DNA of 35,281 nt from JAXGPP01 sp964436865 (GCA_964436865.1 CAYTFK010000033.1:1-35281); one strand, 5' to 3'; positions 24,223 to 32,760 are shown, counted from the stretch's first letter. A program made the numbers and translations. The notes: generated by a model not told the origin, from the sequence alone.

Positions 24223-26523
24223 TTACGGCCGCGACACTGGGCCGTACAGTTCAACTTCCCAAATCCGGCAGACGTTGGCGTGCGTGCGGGTGATGACGAG
24301 TCGGAGGCGGTCGGCCGTCACTGTCGGAAGGCAGAAGTGAACGTCCACGGCGTCGTTTTCCTGCACTGCCGTTTGTGGGATGGCCTGCCACCCGGTGCCG
24401 TCAAACCGTTCCCAGTGGAAACTGGCGATCGGCGCGGTGTGCGAGCCATCGGCGTTGCGATAGCCAGAAATGATCCTTGCCGCCCCGATGCTTTGCGGGC
24501 GATTCCAGCGGAACTCGATCCAATGTTCAGCGCGGTCGTCGCTGATCCACCGGCCCAAATTGTCGGCCAGGTCCGCCCGGCCGTCGTGGACAAGCGAGGC
24601 TGGCTGGGCCGCGGTTTCCCGAGTTCCCGATACGGTTACATCTGCTGTACGAGCAAGATTTTCACCCGCCTCCTTGAGCCAGACGGGCGGATTAAGCATC
24701 TGGCTTACCGCTGGAGTCTTTCCCACTCCTTGACGCATGAGAGTCTGCAGTTCGGCAAGGTGGCGATCGAAGACGCCGCGGGGACTGGTCTGATGCCGAT
24801 GGCAGAGAGAAATTGCCATGCCGACGACTTCGCCCATGCAGCCACCGGTCCGCATCACGCGGCTGGTGCCCAAAGCCTCGTGGGTCACACTGATATCGCG
24901 TCCTGCCATGAAAAGATTGGGCACGTTGCGGCTGTAGAGGCAGCGGTACGGGATCCAGTAGGTGTGGGGGAAGTGGTTGTAGTGCGCGACTGAGATGAAA
25001 GCATCTCCCTCAAACCCCTTCTCGTAGCGGGGATCGGGCAGGTGAAGGTCGATCGGCCAGCCGGTCGGCACGCAACCGTCCTCATAGACTTTGCTGCCAA
25101 GCACGTCGTCTTTGGACAGCACGACATCACCCATAAGCCGCCGCGACTCGCGCTTGCCGCAGACGTACGCCGACCAGTTGAGCCGAAAAGTCTCGTAGCG
25201 ATGGTCGACGTTCTTGAGGGCGTCCCACGCGCCATACATCGCGCGGAAGTTCCAGTCACGAATGTACTCGGCCCGGACGATCGGATCGTGGTCGAAGCCG
25301 CTCTCCCAGTACCAGCCTCCGAGGGCTTCGATTCCCCGCTTGTCGGCTGCCACGCCGCCGATGTCTCTGGCCCGGCCAGGAAACGGCTTCTCGCTGAGGT
25401 CGAGCGCCCAGGGGCAGCGCGGGAAGGGAGCGGGCTGCCCAGTGTCGATCACGTTCCACAGATTGCACGGGCCCATGTGCCCCTCGAGAGACATTTCGTG
25501 GTCGGCGCCGGCCAGAAATCCCAGTGCGCCATCACCGGTACAATCGGCAAACCACTGCGCGGCGAGGCGTACGCGGTCGCCCGAAGTGGTATCCTCGGCC
25601 ACTACGGCCTTGATCGTTCCCTGATCCATCTCCACGCCATTCACGCGCCGGGTGAGCCAGAGCGTAATCTTCTCTTCCGCGCGGACCAGAGCGAGCTTCT
25701 TCTCGTCTTCATACAGGTCGGCCGTATTCGACGGGCCGTAGTGCGCCCGCCGCGCCTGTTCCAACTCGGCCACGACGTCGCCGATCCGCGGATAGGGCTC
25801 GCGGTTGCGGGCGCCCTGCAGCCATACGCGAACTTCACTGCTATTGTTGCCGCCGAGCATCGGGCGGTCTTGAACCAGCGCGACGTCGAGCCCCAATCGA
25901 GCCGCCGAGAGGGCTGCGCACGTCCCGGCAATGCCCCCGCCGACCACCACCAAGTCGAACTTGCCGCCGTCGCGCGGTGAGTCAGGCTGGCCGAGTAATT
26001 GCCGCCGCCATTGTGCCATTTCGGGGTTGGTGTTGGGCGGGGCCCACTGCAAATTGGTCGTCAGCGCGATCGCGTCGCAGCGCCCCTCAAAGCCCGTCAA
26101 ATCGTGCAAGGCGAGCGTCAACTCTTGCGGCGAAGCGACTTCGAATGTCCCGCCGTCTTGCCAGTGCCACTCGGCTCCCTGCGTGCCGAACGTTGTGTCA
26201 AGAGCTTTTCCGTTGACGAGCACCTGGAAGCGGCCTGGTGCTCCAGGCGCCTTCCAAGTGGCAACCCAATCCCGAGTCCGTACCCAGACGCGATACTTCC
26301 CCGTCGGCACTGCGATGGCGGTCGAGGCATCCTCAACCGGCACTCCCAGACCATGTGCCAGCAGGAAAGGCGAACCCATCTGATCCATGAACTGGGAATC
26401 GTTAACCCAGCCGCCCAGATCGCGGAACTGTTCGGCCTCAACGAGAATCGTCTCGCCTTGCGCCTCGAACTGGCATAGCCCCAGTACCGCCAAACAGACC
26501 GCTTTGAAGACCGTTCGGTTCAT
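24223..26523 (-). CDS. Exported FAD-dependent oxidoreductase with N-terminal accessory and C-terminal discoidin-like domains
   Basis: A 766-residue secreted flavoprotein. A signal peptide (1-23) precedes a beta-rich accessory domain (about 25-160; ILVEAEQFRDLGGWV, GKYRVWVRTRDW), of the kind annotated as xanthan-lyase-like or CBM-like in planctomycetes. The FAD-binding Rossmann motif is DLVVVGGGIAGTCAALSAA (190-208), followed by MLGGNNSSEVRVW and the GRDISVTHEALGTSRVMRTGG segment of the FAD_oxidored family (PF12831). Residues about 620-766 resemble a discoidin (F5/8 type C) fold (ISDDRAEHWIEFRW, GAARIISGYRNADG). The start could be GTG 26526 or ATG 26523; both follow AAGGAG on the minus strand (plus-strand CTCCTT at 26533-26538). 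The gene is monocistronic or leads into the porin. Oxidation of a polysaccharide-derived sugar is inferred. Confidence 0.88.
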   Translation of the reverse strand: MNRTVFKAVCLAVLGLCQFEAQGETILVEAEQFRDLGGWVNDSQFMDQMGSPFLLAHGLGVPVEDASTAIAVPTGKYRVWVRTRDWVATWKAPGAPGRFQVLVNGKALDTTFGTQGAEWHWQDGGTFEVASPQELTLALHDLTGFEGRCDAIALTTNLQWAPPNTNPEMAQWRRQLLGQPDSPRDGGKFDLVVVGGGIAGTCAALSAARLGLDVALVQDRPMLGGNNSSEVRVWLQGARNREPYPRIGDVVAELEQARRAHYGPSNTADLYEDEKKLALVRAEEKITLWLTRRVNGVEMDQGTIKAVVAEDTTSGDRVRLAAQWFADCTGDGALGFLAGADHEMSLEGHMGPCNLWNVIDTGQPAPFPRCPWALDLSEKPFPGRARDIGGVAADKRGIEALGGWYWESGFDHDPIVRAEYIRDWNFRAMYGAWDALKNVDHRYETFRLNWSAYVCGKRESRRLMGDVVLSKDDVLGSKVYEDGCVPTGWPIDLHLPDPRYEKGFEGDAFISVAHYNHFPHTYWIPYRCLYSRNVPNLFMAGRDISVTHEALGTSRVMRTGGCMGEVVGMAISLCHRHQTSPRGVFDRHLAELQTLMRQGVGKTPAVSQMLNPPVWLKEAGENLARTADVTVSGTRETAAQPASLVHDGRADLADNLGRWISDDRAEHWIEFRWNRPQSIGAARIISGYRNADGSHTAPIASFHWERFDGTGWQAIPQTAVQENDAVDVHFCLPTVTADRLRLVITRTHANVCRIWEVELYGPVSRP

Positions 26524-26657
26524 CACGCGTTACTCCTTACCCTCCGACGCTAGCCGATCAACAAGGTACTGTCCAGCCATCCCTCCCCAGGGGAAGCCGA
26601 TTTCCGACTGAAATACCGGGCTGACCATGAGGATTCTGGGGGTTAATCACGCAACTG

Positions 26658-26673
26658 TGAGGAGAATTCCTCA
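26658..26673 (+). other. Short hairpin or operator-like inverted repeat
   Basis: TGAGGA (26658-26663) and TCCTCA (26668-26673) are perfect complements around GAAT, followed six bases later by five Ts (26680-26684). It lies in the 260-base space between divergent genes. It may be an operator for either gene or a weak transcription-stopping hairpin; nothing in the sequence decides. Confidence 0.3.
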
Positions 26674-26753
26674 GTATGATTTTTCAACGGATAGTGGTGA
26701 AATCGAATGCGGGAACTAACTAGAGCATTGGCATCTGGGAACCTCGAATTAGT

Positions 26754-26783
26754 ATGTCACTAAGACCCCTCTTGAGGTGACAT
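26754..26783 (+). promoter_or_regulatory. Inverted repeat that could hide the ribosome-binding site of the HExxH gene
   Basis: ATGTCAC (26754-26760) and GTGACAT (26777-26783) are perfect 7-base complements separated by 16 bases, ending one base before the ATG at 26784. The presumed Shine-Dalgarno (GAGGTG, 26774-26779) is partly inside the right arm. Folding in mRNA would limit ribosome access; as DNA it could equally be a dimeric regulator site. Both readings are inference. Confidence 0.4.
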
Positions 26784-27590
26784 ATGAACCGGCTCAACCG
26801 ACGCGAGGCGTTAGCCGCAGTCTTGGCCCTTCCAAGACTGCTAAATCTGCCCGAAGGGCTCTTGGAACGCCACCGGCTGCGAACGGTCCTTTGGCCGGCG
26901 ACCTGCCGAGGGATCGCTGGTCGCGGACGCGTGCTGGACGACGTCGAACGACACCTCTGGCCCGGGCACAGTTACAGGTCTTCCGACGTGGTGAATTGGG
27001 TCCATGAAGGGGTCCACGGCATTTCGAGCCGGGTACGAAGCCGTCACGGCGGCTGGGATGCGGTGGGCGCGTGTTACCTGGTCCTTCGCAACGAGGCCAT
27101 CGTGATTCGCGAGCCGAGGGTGCCTCTAAGCCAAATTCGCCAGTTGGTGCCACCCTCGCTACTCGATCAGAGCACGGCGAAAACCTACTTCGGAAACGCT
27201 GCGTGGTCCTCATACACCCTTTATCTAGTCGACGAATTCAACGCGTACACCTCGGGCACCTGGGCGGGGCTCGAAAACAACCTGGCCCGTAGCGAATCGT
27301 GCCTCTATATGCTGCAGCTTGGGGTCTACGCGCTGTGCGGCCTCTGGGCCACCGTCCGTGCAGGCCGGCTGACGCGGCATGACCTGCGGCAGTTCCGGGG
27401 ATACATGAGTTGGAACTGGGAGTGCCGGGTTCTGCCCATGCTCCAGCAGTCGGCCGGCACCCCGATGGAAAGCCGCGAAGCCTCAGCCTATCTTGCCAAG
27501 ATGCAGCAATCGGCTGATGCAGAGGAACTTCGCGCCTTCATCCGCAGCCAGTTCGGCGGCGAGTGGACTCAATGCGTCTTCCGGTTCTAA
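26784..27590 (+). CDS. Uncharacterised protein with HExxH metallopeptidase-like motif
   Basis: A 268-residue protein I cannot assign to a family. The N-terminus (LNRREALAAVLALPRLL) resembles a weak Tat or lipophilic signal, but the hydrophobic stretch is short. Residues 74-78 read HEGVH within VVNWVHEGVHGISS, a zinc-binding HExxH helix preceded by hydrophobic residues as in real metallopeptidases. A conserved-looking DEFNAY at 150-155 (Glu151) is a candidate third ligand. The C-terminal part is helical with several Trp, Tyr and Cys residues. The start is supported by GAGGTGA upstream, inside a hairpin that could control translation. It diverges from the FAD-oxidoreductase gene and ends 29 bases from the convergent O-antigen ligase gene. 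A zinc peptidase role is inferred from the motif alone. Confidence 0.7.
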   Translation: MNRLNRREALAAVLALPRLLNLPEGLLERHRLRTVLWPATCRGIAGRGRVLDDVERHLWPGHSYRSSDVVNWVHEGVHGISSRVRSRHGGWDAVGACYLVLRNEAIVIREPRVPLSQIRQLVPPSLLDQSTAKTYFGNAAWSSYTLYLVDEFNAYTSGTWAGLENNLARSESCLYMLQLGVYALCGLWATVRAGRLTRHDLRQFRGYMSWNWECRVLPMLQQSAGTPMESREASAYLAKMQQSADAEELRAFIRSQFGGEWTQCVFRF

Positions 27591-27619
27591 CCATCTGACG
27601 CACCGCCACGAGTGGCACG

Positions 27620-28969
27620 TCATGCCGCCGGTCGGCCCTCCCGTTCAACGGCATAAGCTGCCGCCGCCAACCCGGCGACAAAGAAAAGCAGCATGTGGAA
27701 CATGGGGATGAGCGATACGTCGTGAAACATGGCGTTGACGACGTAAGAGGCGAGCACGGCTAGCAGGAGGAGGCCCTGCTGGCGGGCCCAGAGGGGCGAA
27801 TCGCTACGCCATAAGCGCCAGGCATCGTAGCCCCAGAACACCAACACCAGGATCCAGGGCACCAATCCCGCCAGACCCGTCTCGGTGAGCAGCCCCAGGA
27901 AAGCGTTGTGTTGCACGTACGGGCGGGCAACTTCTAAAGGCAAATCGGTGGAGCGGTCGGAAAGGTAGTTGATCGACTCGTCCCGATAATGGCCGAAACC
28001 GCAGCCAAACAGCGGTCTGTCGCAGAACATATTCCACGCCACGCGGGCCAGGATCGGCCGCAACTTGACCGACTCGGCGGTTTCGCGGGCACCTAGATCG
28101 CGATCTCGCTTGAAGGCTACGAACCGCTCCCATTGGGTCGCAGCGACAATCGTCACCACGATCAGAGCGCCTCCCAACACGGGCATCCGCCACCGCCGCG
28201 GCAACGTCGCCGCCGCGATGACCATCGCACCCAGGCCGGCACCAAGCCAGACCGAACGGGTGAGTGTGGCGTACAAGCCCGCGGCGATCAATGTCACCCC
28301 GGCAACGATCAGCGCCTTGCCGGCTCGACCGGCGTGCGGCCAACCCGTCGCCAGCGCGTAGAGACACACGCTCATGAAGAACCCGGTGCCGATTGGGTTC
28401 AAGAGCGGTCCGCGGCCACGGCCGAAGAACTCGGGGTATTCGGGCGAGGAAATGTACTTGGGAAAGATGAGCCAGGAGATCTGCTGCGTCTCGGCCAACG
28501 CCGTAAACGCCAGATAAATGCCGAACGCCCCCAACACCGCGTCGGCGGCCAGCGTTCCGCGAGCCGACAGTCTTGCCTGCCGTGCCACCCAGTACATTCC
28601 TATTGGCATCAAGTAGTAGAAGACAAACCGCGAGGCCGGCTGTGCATTATGGGTCCGCCAGTCGTGCGCAAGCAGGCTAATGAGCAGGGCGCCGTATAGT
28701 AACCCTAGCGCCAATTCAGCTTTGCGGAGCGGCTTGGGATCGGCCAGTCCGAACCGCCGCCAGACGATGTATTGCGCCAGCAGGACGATCCACAGCACAC
28801 GGTCGATGGTAAGCGGCACCGGGCTGAGCGGCACATGGAAGAAGGGATAGCCAAAGCAGGTGCCTGCCACGATCACCGCTACACATCCAGCCAGCAGTCC
28901 TCCGCGCAGAAACAGCACGGCACCCCAGACTATCGCGACCGCTCCGGCAATTACCAGCACCGCTTCCAT
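27620..28969 (-). CDS. O-antigen ligase family membrane protein
   Basis: A 449-residue polytopic inner-membrane protein with about 11-12 hydrophobic helices. The long periplasmic loop around residues 280-365 holds the family features: a first Arg-rich part, the segment RPLFGCGFGHYRD and HNAFLGLLTETGLAGLVPW, which matches the 'xxHNxxL' signature of the Wzy/WaaL (PF04932) family. Such enzymes join O-antigen, capsule or glycan chains, or glycosylate proteins, using lipid-linked donors. Nothing in the neighbourhood is a glycosyltransferase cluster, so the acceptor is unknown. Start 28969 lacks a strong ribosome-binding site (weak CAGGG). It is convergent with the HExxH gene and divergent from the SDR gene across 204 bases. 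Confidence 0.88.
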   Translation of the reverse strand: MEAVLVIAGAVAIVWGAVLFLRGGLLAGCVAVIVAGTCFGYPFFHVPLSPVPLTIDRVLWIVLLAQYIVWRRFGLADPKPLRKAELALGLLYGALLISLLAHDWRTHNAQPASRFVFYYLMPIGMYWVARQARLSARGTLAADAVLGAFGIYLAFTALAETQQISWLIFPKYISSPEYPEFFGRGRGPLLNPIGTGFFMSVCLYALATGWPHAGRAGKALIVAGVTLIAAGLYATLTRSVWLGAGLGAMVIAAATLPRRWRMPVLGGALIVVTIVAATQWERFVAFKRDRDLGARETAESVKLRPILARVAWNMFCDRPLFGCGFGHYRDESINYLSDRSTDLPLEVARPYVQHNAFLGLLTETGLAGLVPWILVLVFWGYDAWRLWRSDSPLWARQQGLLLLAVLASYVVNAMFHDVSLIPMFHMLLFFVAGLAAAAYAVEREGRPAA

Positions 28970-29173
28970 CGGCTGCTAGCCCTGTTCTACCATCAAGACC
29001 CACGCTCCGCCGTGTAACACACACAAACTTACGTCATCGCCTTTCACGACGCGCGCGGTAGTATATTGTCTGTCCGCATTGTCTACCCGCGGGTGGGCAA
29101 TACCACAACCAGTAGTGTTCTATCCAACCCCGCCCCACAATGCGGCTGACAACCCCGATTTTCGGAACAATCC

Positions 29174-29947
29174 ATGCAACCCGCTCCAACTCGAGTTGCC
29201 CTCGTGACCGGGGCCGGCCGTCACCGGGTGGGCAACGTGATCGCTGCCGCCCTGGCCGGGCAAGGCTTCGCCGTTGCACTGCACTACTATCACTCGGCGG
29301 CCGAAGCCGACCAGACACGAACACTCTTAGCCGCTCAAGGGGTTACGGCTCGCACCTATCAGGCCGATGTCTCACAGGAGGCCGACGTCGATCGCATGTT
29401 CGGGAAACTGCAGGCAGATTTTGGGCGCCTCGACGTTCTGGTGACCGCTGCGGCCGTATGGGAACCGAAGCCGCTGGAATCGATCACGGCAGCCGATGTC
29501 CGCCGGCAGTTCGAGATCAATGCCTTGGGCACTTTTCTCTGTTGTCAACATGCCGGGCTGATGATGGCCAAGCAACCTGAGGGCGGAAGCATCGTGACCA
29601 TTGGCGACTGGGCGATCGTCCGGCCGTACCCCGACTACGCCGCTTATTTCCCGTCCAAAGGGGCCATCCCGACGATGACTCGCAATTTCGCAGTCGAATT
29701 ATCGAGGCGGAATCCTGCCATTCGAGTTAACTGTGTCTTGCCGGGCCCGGTGATGCTCCCGAACGACATCGGCGAAGAGGAACGCCGACGAGTGATTGCC
29801 GGAACGCTGGTCCGCCGACTGGGGCGTCCGGAGAATGTGGCCCACGCGGTCCTCTTCCTCATTGAGAACGATTATGTCACCGGGGTTTGCCTGCCCGTAG
29901 ATGGCGGCCGAACGATTGCCGGCGGAGAGAGCGAACTGGAAACTTAA
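29174..29947 (+). CDS. SDR family oxidoreductase, pteridine-reductase-like
   Basis: A 257-residue short-chain dehydrogenase/reductase. The cofactor motif is TGAGRHRVG (12-20), closer to the pteridine reductase form TGxxxRxG than to classical TGxxxGxG. Asn116 (FEINALGT) and the catalytic YxxxK (Tyr158, Lys162 in YFPSK) are present. The catalytic Ser position is occupied by an acidic residue: the strand reads IVTIGDWA (Asp145), as in pteridine reductases (Asp in place of Ser), and the usual NNAG is TAAA. The C-terminal DGGRTIAGG is typical. Start 29174 has no obvious ribosome-binding site. The gene stands alone between divergent and convergent neighbours. Reduction of a pterin, or an acyl/keto substrate, is possible; FabG-type activity is less likely. 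Confidence 0.85.
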   Translation: MQPAPTRVALVTGAGRHRVGNVIAAALAGQGFAVALHYYHSAAEADQTRTLLAAQGVTARTYQADVSQEADVDRMFGKLQADFGRLDVLVTAAAVWEPKPLESITAADVRRQFEINALGTFLCCQHAGLMMAKQPEGGSIVTIGDWAIVRPYPDYAAYFPSKGAIPTMTRNFAVELSRRNPAIRVNCVLPGPVMLPNDIGEEERRRVIAGTLVRRLGRPENVAHAVLFLIENDYVTGVCLPVDGGRTIAGGESELET

Positions 29948-29993
29948 ACTCCGTTCATTCGCAATCGCGCTTGGCGGTCCTGAATGCCAAGAG

Positions 29994-30029
29994 AAAACGA
30001 GGCCCGGCCATCTCACGACGGCCGGGCCT
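29994..30029 (-). terminator. Strong intrinsic terminator ending a minus-strand transcript
   Basis: A perfect 10-bp GC-rich stem (plus-strand arms AGGCCCGGCC 30000-30009 and GGCCGGGCCT 30020-30029) with a 10-base loop is followed on the minus strand by CGTTTTC, with four Ts opposite 29994-29997. It ends the transcript carrying the small ORF and possibly the whole MMPL transcript. On the plus strand it could act as a T-poor stop for the SDR gene (stop 29947). Confidence 0.85.
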
Positions 30030-30096
30030 GTTGTAGCTCGTAGGATCCATAGATCCCACCGAGAGGGTGGCTGCCTTGGGCAGCCCGCCGGCTGTC

Positions 30097-30138
30097 TTAG
30101 GCGGCACCACCTCGCTGGCGACTACAGAAATATTCCAC
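30097..30138 (-). CDS. 13-codon small ORF behind a 12-nt perfect anti-16S Shine-Dalgarno
   Basis: The peptide starts at GTG (30138) and reads M-EYFCSRQRGGAA before TAA (30097-30099). Upstream, AAGGAGGTGATC is complementary to the conserved 3' end of 16S rRNA over 12 consecutive bases, with 7 bases between the AAGGAGG core and the start codon, the ideal spacing. A second copy of CTAGTGG lies just upstream of this site, repeating the sequence at the start codon. The peptide has one Cys and several aromatic and basic residues, with no signal or membrane segment. It resembles a leader peptide in size, but no gene follows on this strand: the next is the SDR on the opposite strand. It could be a real small protein, a leader or a ribosome-capturing RNA. 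No function is proposed. Confidence 0.5.
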   Translation of the reverse strand: MEYFCSRQRGGAA

Positions 30139-30384
30139 TAGATCACCTCCTTCCCACTAGAACTCCCCGCTCCAGCCGTCTGCCAGAGATTGGGCTGGCC
30201 GCAGGCTTCTAGTCCATCGTGCTGCGTTCGCACGACCCGTCTGTCTGCATTGTTGCACAAGCGGCGGCTGACGCAACCCCGATGTGGGGTGCCCCGCCTG
30301 CCACCCGGCCCAGGCAGACCCATCTTCGATACGCGGCGCGCCGCAGGACGGTTCAGGTTCTGAAGAACGACAGGCCTCACAAGC

Positions 30385-32760
30385 TCATGCCTCGGCCGTT
30401 GCCAGGCCCGGCTCCGCCGAGAGCCACACGCCCGGCTCCGACTGTTCGCCCGACGCCGGCGACCGCTTCGGTTCGAAGGCCCGGCCAAGTCTTCCGGCCA
30501 ATAGTGCCGGCAGTTGTACGAGGTCGCCCAGGAGCGAGACCCCCAGCATGCCGAACATGAGCCATGCGAAGCGCGCGGTCGGCACGAACGAGCTGAGGCC
30601 GAAAACAAGCAACCCGAAGCCGCAGATGAACGTCGCCTGACTCATCGCAGTCGAGCAATGCCGGAAGGCATGCTCGATGGCAGCCGGTCGGGAGAGACCC
30701 TGCTCCATCCCGCGGCGGAACCAACCGACGTAATGGACCGTTCCGTCGACCGCCATCCCCATCGCCACGCTGGCCGTCATCATCGAGCCGATGTCCAGCA
30801 GCCATCCGCCCCAAGCCATACCGCCAAACACGAGCAATGCGGGCAGGACGTTGGGGAGCATTGAGGCCATTCCCGCAACGAAGCTGCGGAGCATAACGAT
30901 CATGACCAGCCCGATGATGGCAAACGCGCCGAAGAAGCTCGACGTGAGGTCGCTCATCAGCGTCCGTTGTGCCTTGTAGACCAATGGCACGACACCCGTA
31001 TAGGTCACGTCAACATGGCTGGGGTCGAGTCCAGGCCAGCGATCGACAATCGGCTGGATCTCTGCCCGCAGGTCGCGGAGAAACCGGCCGTAATCGAGAT
31101 CGTTGAGCGCCTCTACCCGCGCGCTGACGCGCCAGAGCTGGCCATCGTCGCCGTGGCGGAGAAAATCGGCCAATTGACCACCGGCGGCGGCGCGCTCGAA
31201 ACGCCGTTCCACCACGCGGCGAGTCGCCGTGCCGCGCAGGCCGCCGATTTCAGCCAGCGGGGGGACGAAGGTCGCCGCAGACATCGTCCCCCCCACCTTT
31301 TCCGTCTCCTCGAGCCGATTCTGAATCGCCCCGATCAGTCGCACGCGATCGGTGACCGACAAGGTAGCTGCTTCGTCGAAACGTACTACAAGCTCGATGG
31401 GAACAAGCGGGCCAAGATGGCGTTCGAGCCAGGCGTAATCCTGGATGATCCGAGCCCGGGGGGAGAACATATCGATGAGCTTCACCGACGTCTCCAGACG
31501 AGCCAGCCCGACGAGGGCGACGGCCATCGCGGCAGCAAACGCAAGGCTGACCGCGGCATGCTTGCGTACCAGCATGCGGACGAACTGCTGCCTCCATTTC
31601 TCCAAGCCCGATAAGGCCATCCATCGTCCGCGACGGTCCGATTGGCGTGCCGGCGCCGAAACGGGGCGGACCGGCCAGAGTTCGAGCAACGACGGCAGTA
31701 GCAGGAACAGGAGCGGCAGACTGATCAGGACACCGGCTGCTGAGTAGATTCCAAAGAGCCGGACCGGCACCACTTGGCTGATGGAAAGGGAGCCGAGACC
31801 GACCGCGGTGGTGCCTGCCGACAGCGCGCACGGAAGCCAGGCCGCCACCAGCGCACGCTCGGCAGCCCCCACCCGCCCGGATTGAGCCATCGCTTCGCGG
31901 TAGTAGTTGGTGAGATGGATCGCGCCGGACATCGCCAGCACGTAGAACAGCGTGGGCATGCTGATCAACAGCAGGCTCATCGTATTGCCAGTGTAGTAGA
32001 CTAGCGCCACTGCGGCCCCTGCGCTCAGCAGGGCGACGGCGAAGACCATCGCTACCAGCCGCGCCTGCCGCAAGCACCACCATGCCAACAGCAGCGAGAC
32101 AACGAGCGAGATCACCGCCAGCGAGTACCGGGCGTTGAGGCTCTCCGTGTCGAGAGCCACGCTGTCGACGGTGGGACCCCCCAATCGCAATTCGGCAGGT
32201 GGAACGCCCGCCTGCTCGGCCGCATTGCGGATCGTGCCGACCACCGCGTGCCGGTTCGCCATGCCCACGGGACCGAGCATGGCCACTACCGCACTGGTCT
32301 TTCCATCGACCCCCACGAGCGACCCGCGGAGGCGATTCAAAGCGGTTGGCGTGGGCAAGTTCGCTGGGGCGGAGGTCAATTGATCCAGTGCGGTTCGACC
32401 GGTGAGCACGTGGCGAAAATACTTCGGTTTGCCGGCGGACGGATCGAGATCGGCGGATGCATCCGATTGCGGCTCAATGTAGGGTCCCAGAGCGGCGGCG
32501 AGTCGATCGAGCCTGGGATCGGTGAGCGACGCCCCGGGCCAGCTTGCAACGACCATTTCGTCGCTGCCAAACTGCTTGAGGAACCAGTCGTACTGCCGCG
32601 TTTCCTCGAAACCCGCGGGAAGCCACTGCCGAACGTCGTTGTTGTCGCTTCTCAGCGCCCCCGCTACCCCGACAAGGAGAATGGGCAGCACGGCAATCGT
32701 CGCCAGGACGATCCAGGGAGCCGAACGAGAGAAAAGACGCCATCGAAGCATGGTTTCCAT
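30385..32760 (-). CDS. MMPL/RND family transporter
   Basis: A 791-residue inner-membrane protein with the duplicated RND plan: helix 1 (about 13-35), a periplasmic loop (about 36-215), five helices (about 220-385), helix 7 (about 430), a second loop (about 450-610) and five more helices (about 615-755). The segments GNTMSLLLISMPTLFYVLAMSGAIHL and SMMTASVAMGMAVDGTVHYVGWF, the latter with its Asp in helix 10, are hallmarks of MMPL/HpnN-like lipid or hydrophobic-molecule exporters driven by proton flow. The frame is open to 33951, but that part is antisense to argC. ATG 32760 gives a short cytoplasmic start before helix 1; ATG 32751 is an alternative, and neither has a clear ribosome-binding site. 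It is divergent from argC across 204 bases. The substrate is unknown. Confidence 0.88.
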   Translation of the reverse strand: METMLRWRLFSRSAPWIVLATIAVLPILLVGVAGALRSDNNDVRQWLPAGFEETRQYDWFLKQFGSDEMVVASWPGASLTDPRLDRLAAALGPYIEPQSDASADLDPSAGKPKYFRHVLTGRTALDQLTSAPANLPTPTALNRLRGSLVGVDGKTSAVVAMLGPVGMANRHAVVGTIRNAAEQAGVPPAELRLGGPTVDSVALDTESLNARYSLAVISLVVSLLLAWWCLRQARLVAMVFAVALLSAGAAVALVYYTGNTMSLLLISMPTLFYVLAMSGAIHLTNYYREAMAQSGRVGAAERALVAAWLPCALSAGTTAVGLGSLSISQVVPVRLFGIYSAAGVLISLPLLFLLLPSLLELWPVRPVSAPARQSDRRGRWMALSGLEKWRQQFVRMLVRKHAAVSLAFAAAMAVALVGLARLETSVKLIDMFSPRARIIQDYAWLERHLGPLVPIELVVRFDEAATLSVTDRVRLIGAIQNRLEETEKVGGTMSAATFVPPLAEIGGLRGTATRRVVERRFERAAAGGQLADFLRHGDDGQLWRVSARVEALNDLDYGRFLRDLRAEIQPIVDRWPGLDPSHVDVTYTGVVPLVYKAQRTLMSDLTSSFFGAFAIIGLVMIVMLRSFVAGMASMLPNVLPALLVFGGMAWGGWLLDIGSMMTASVAMGMAVDGTVHYVGWFRRGMEQGLSRPAAIEHAFRHCSTAMSQATFICGFGLLVFGLSSFVPTARFAWLMFGMLGVSLLGDLVQLPALLAGRLGRAFEPKRSPASGEQSEPGVWLSAEPGLATAEA

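Larger units (their letters stand above)
29994..30160 (-). ncRNA. Candidate structured small RNA or 3'-UTR RNA carrying a 13-codon ORF
   Basis: Read on the minus strand, this ~167-base region contains, in order: an exceptional Shine-Dalgarno (plus-strand complement 30141-30152), a 13-codon GTG-started ORF (30138-30097), a hairpin of 7-bp arms GGCTGCC/GGCAGCC with a 3-base loop (30085-30069), a second hairpin GTGGGATC/GATCCTAC with one G-U pair (30059-30040) and an intrinsic terminator. The 5' end is unknown: it may have its own promoter between 30160 and 30385, or be the processed 3' end of the MMPL mRNA, whose stop is at 30385. A GGGCT segment can pair either with an upstream AGCC or in the first hairpin, so two alternative folds exist. 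I do not recognise it as a named RNA family. Confidence 0.55.

Noticed and set aside
30141..30152. The plus-strand sequence equals the conserved 3' end of 16S rRNA
   Set aside because: Nothing upstream resembles 16S rRNA; on the other strand it works as an extended Shine-Dalgarno before the small ORF.
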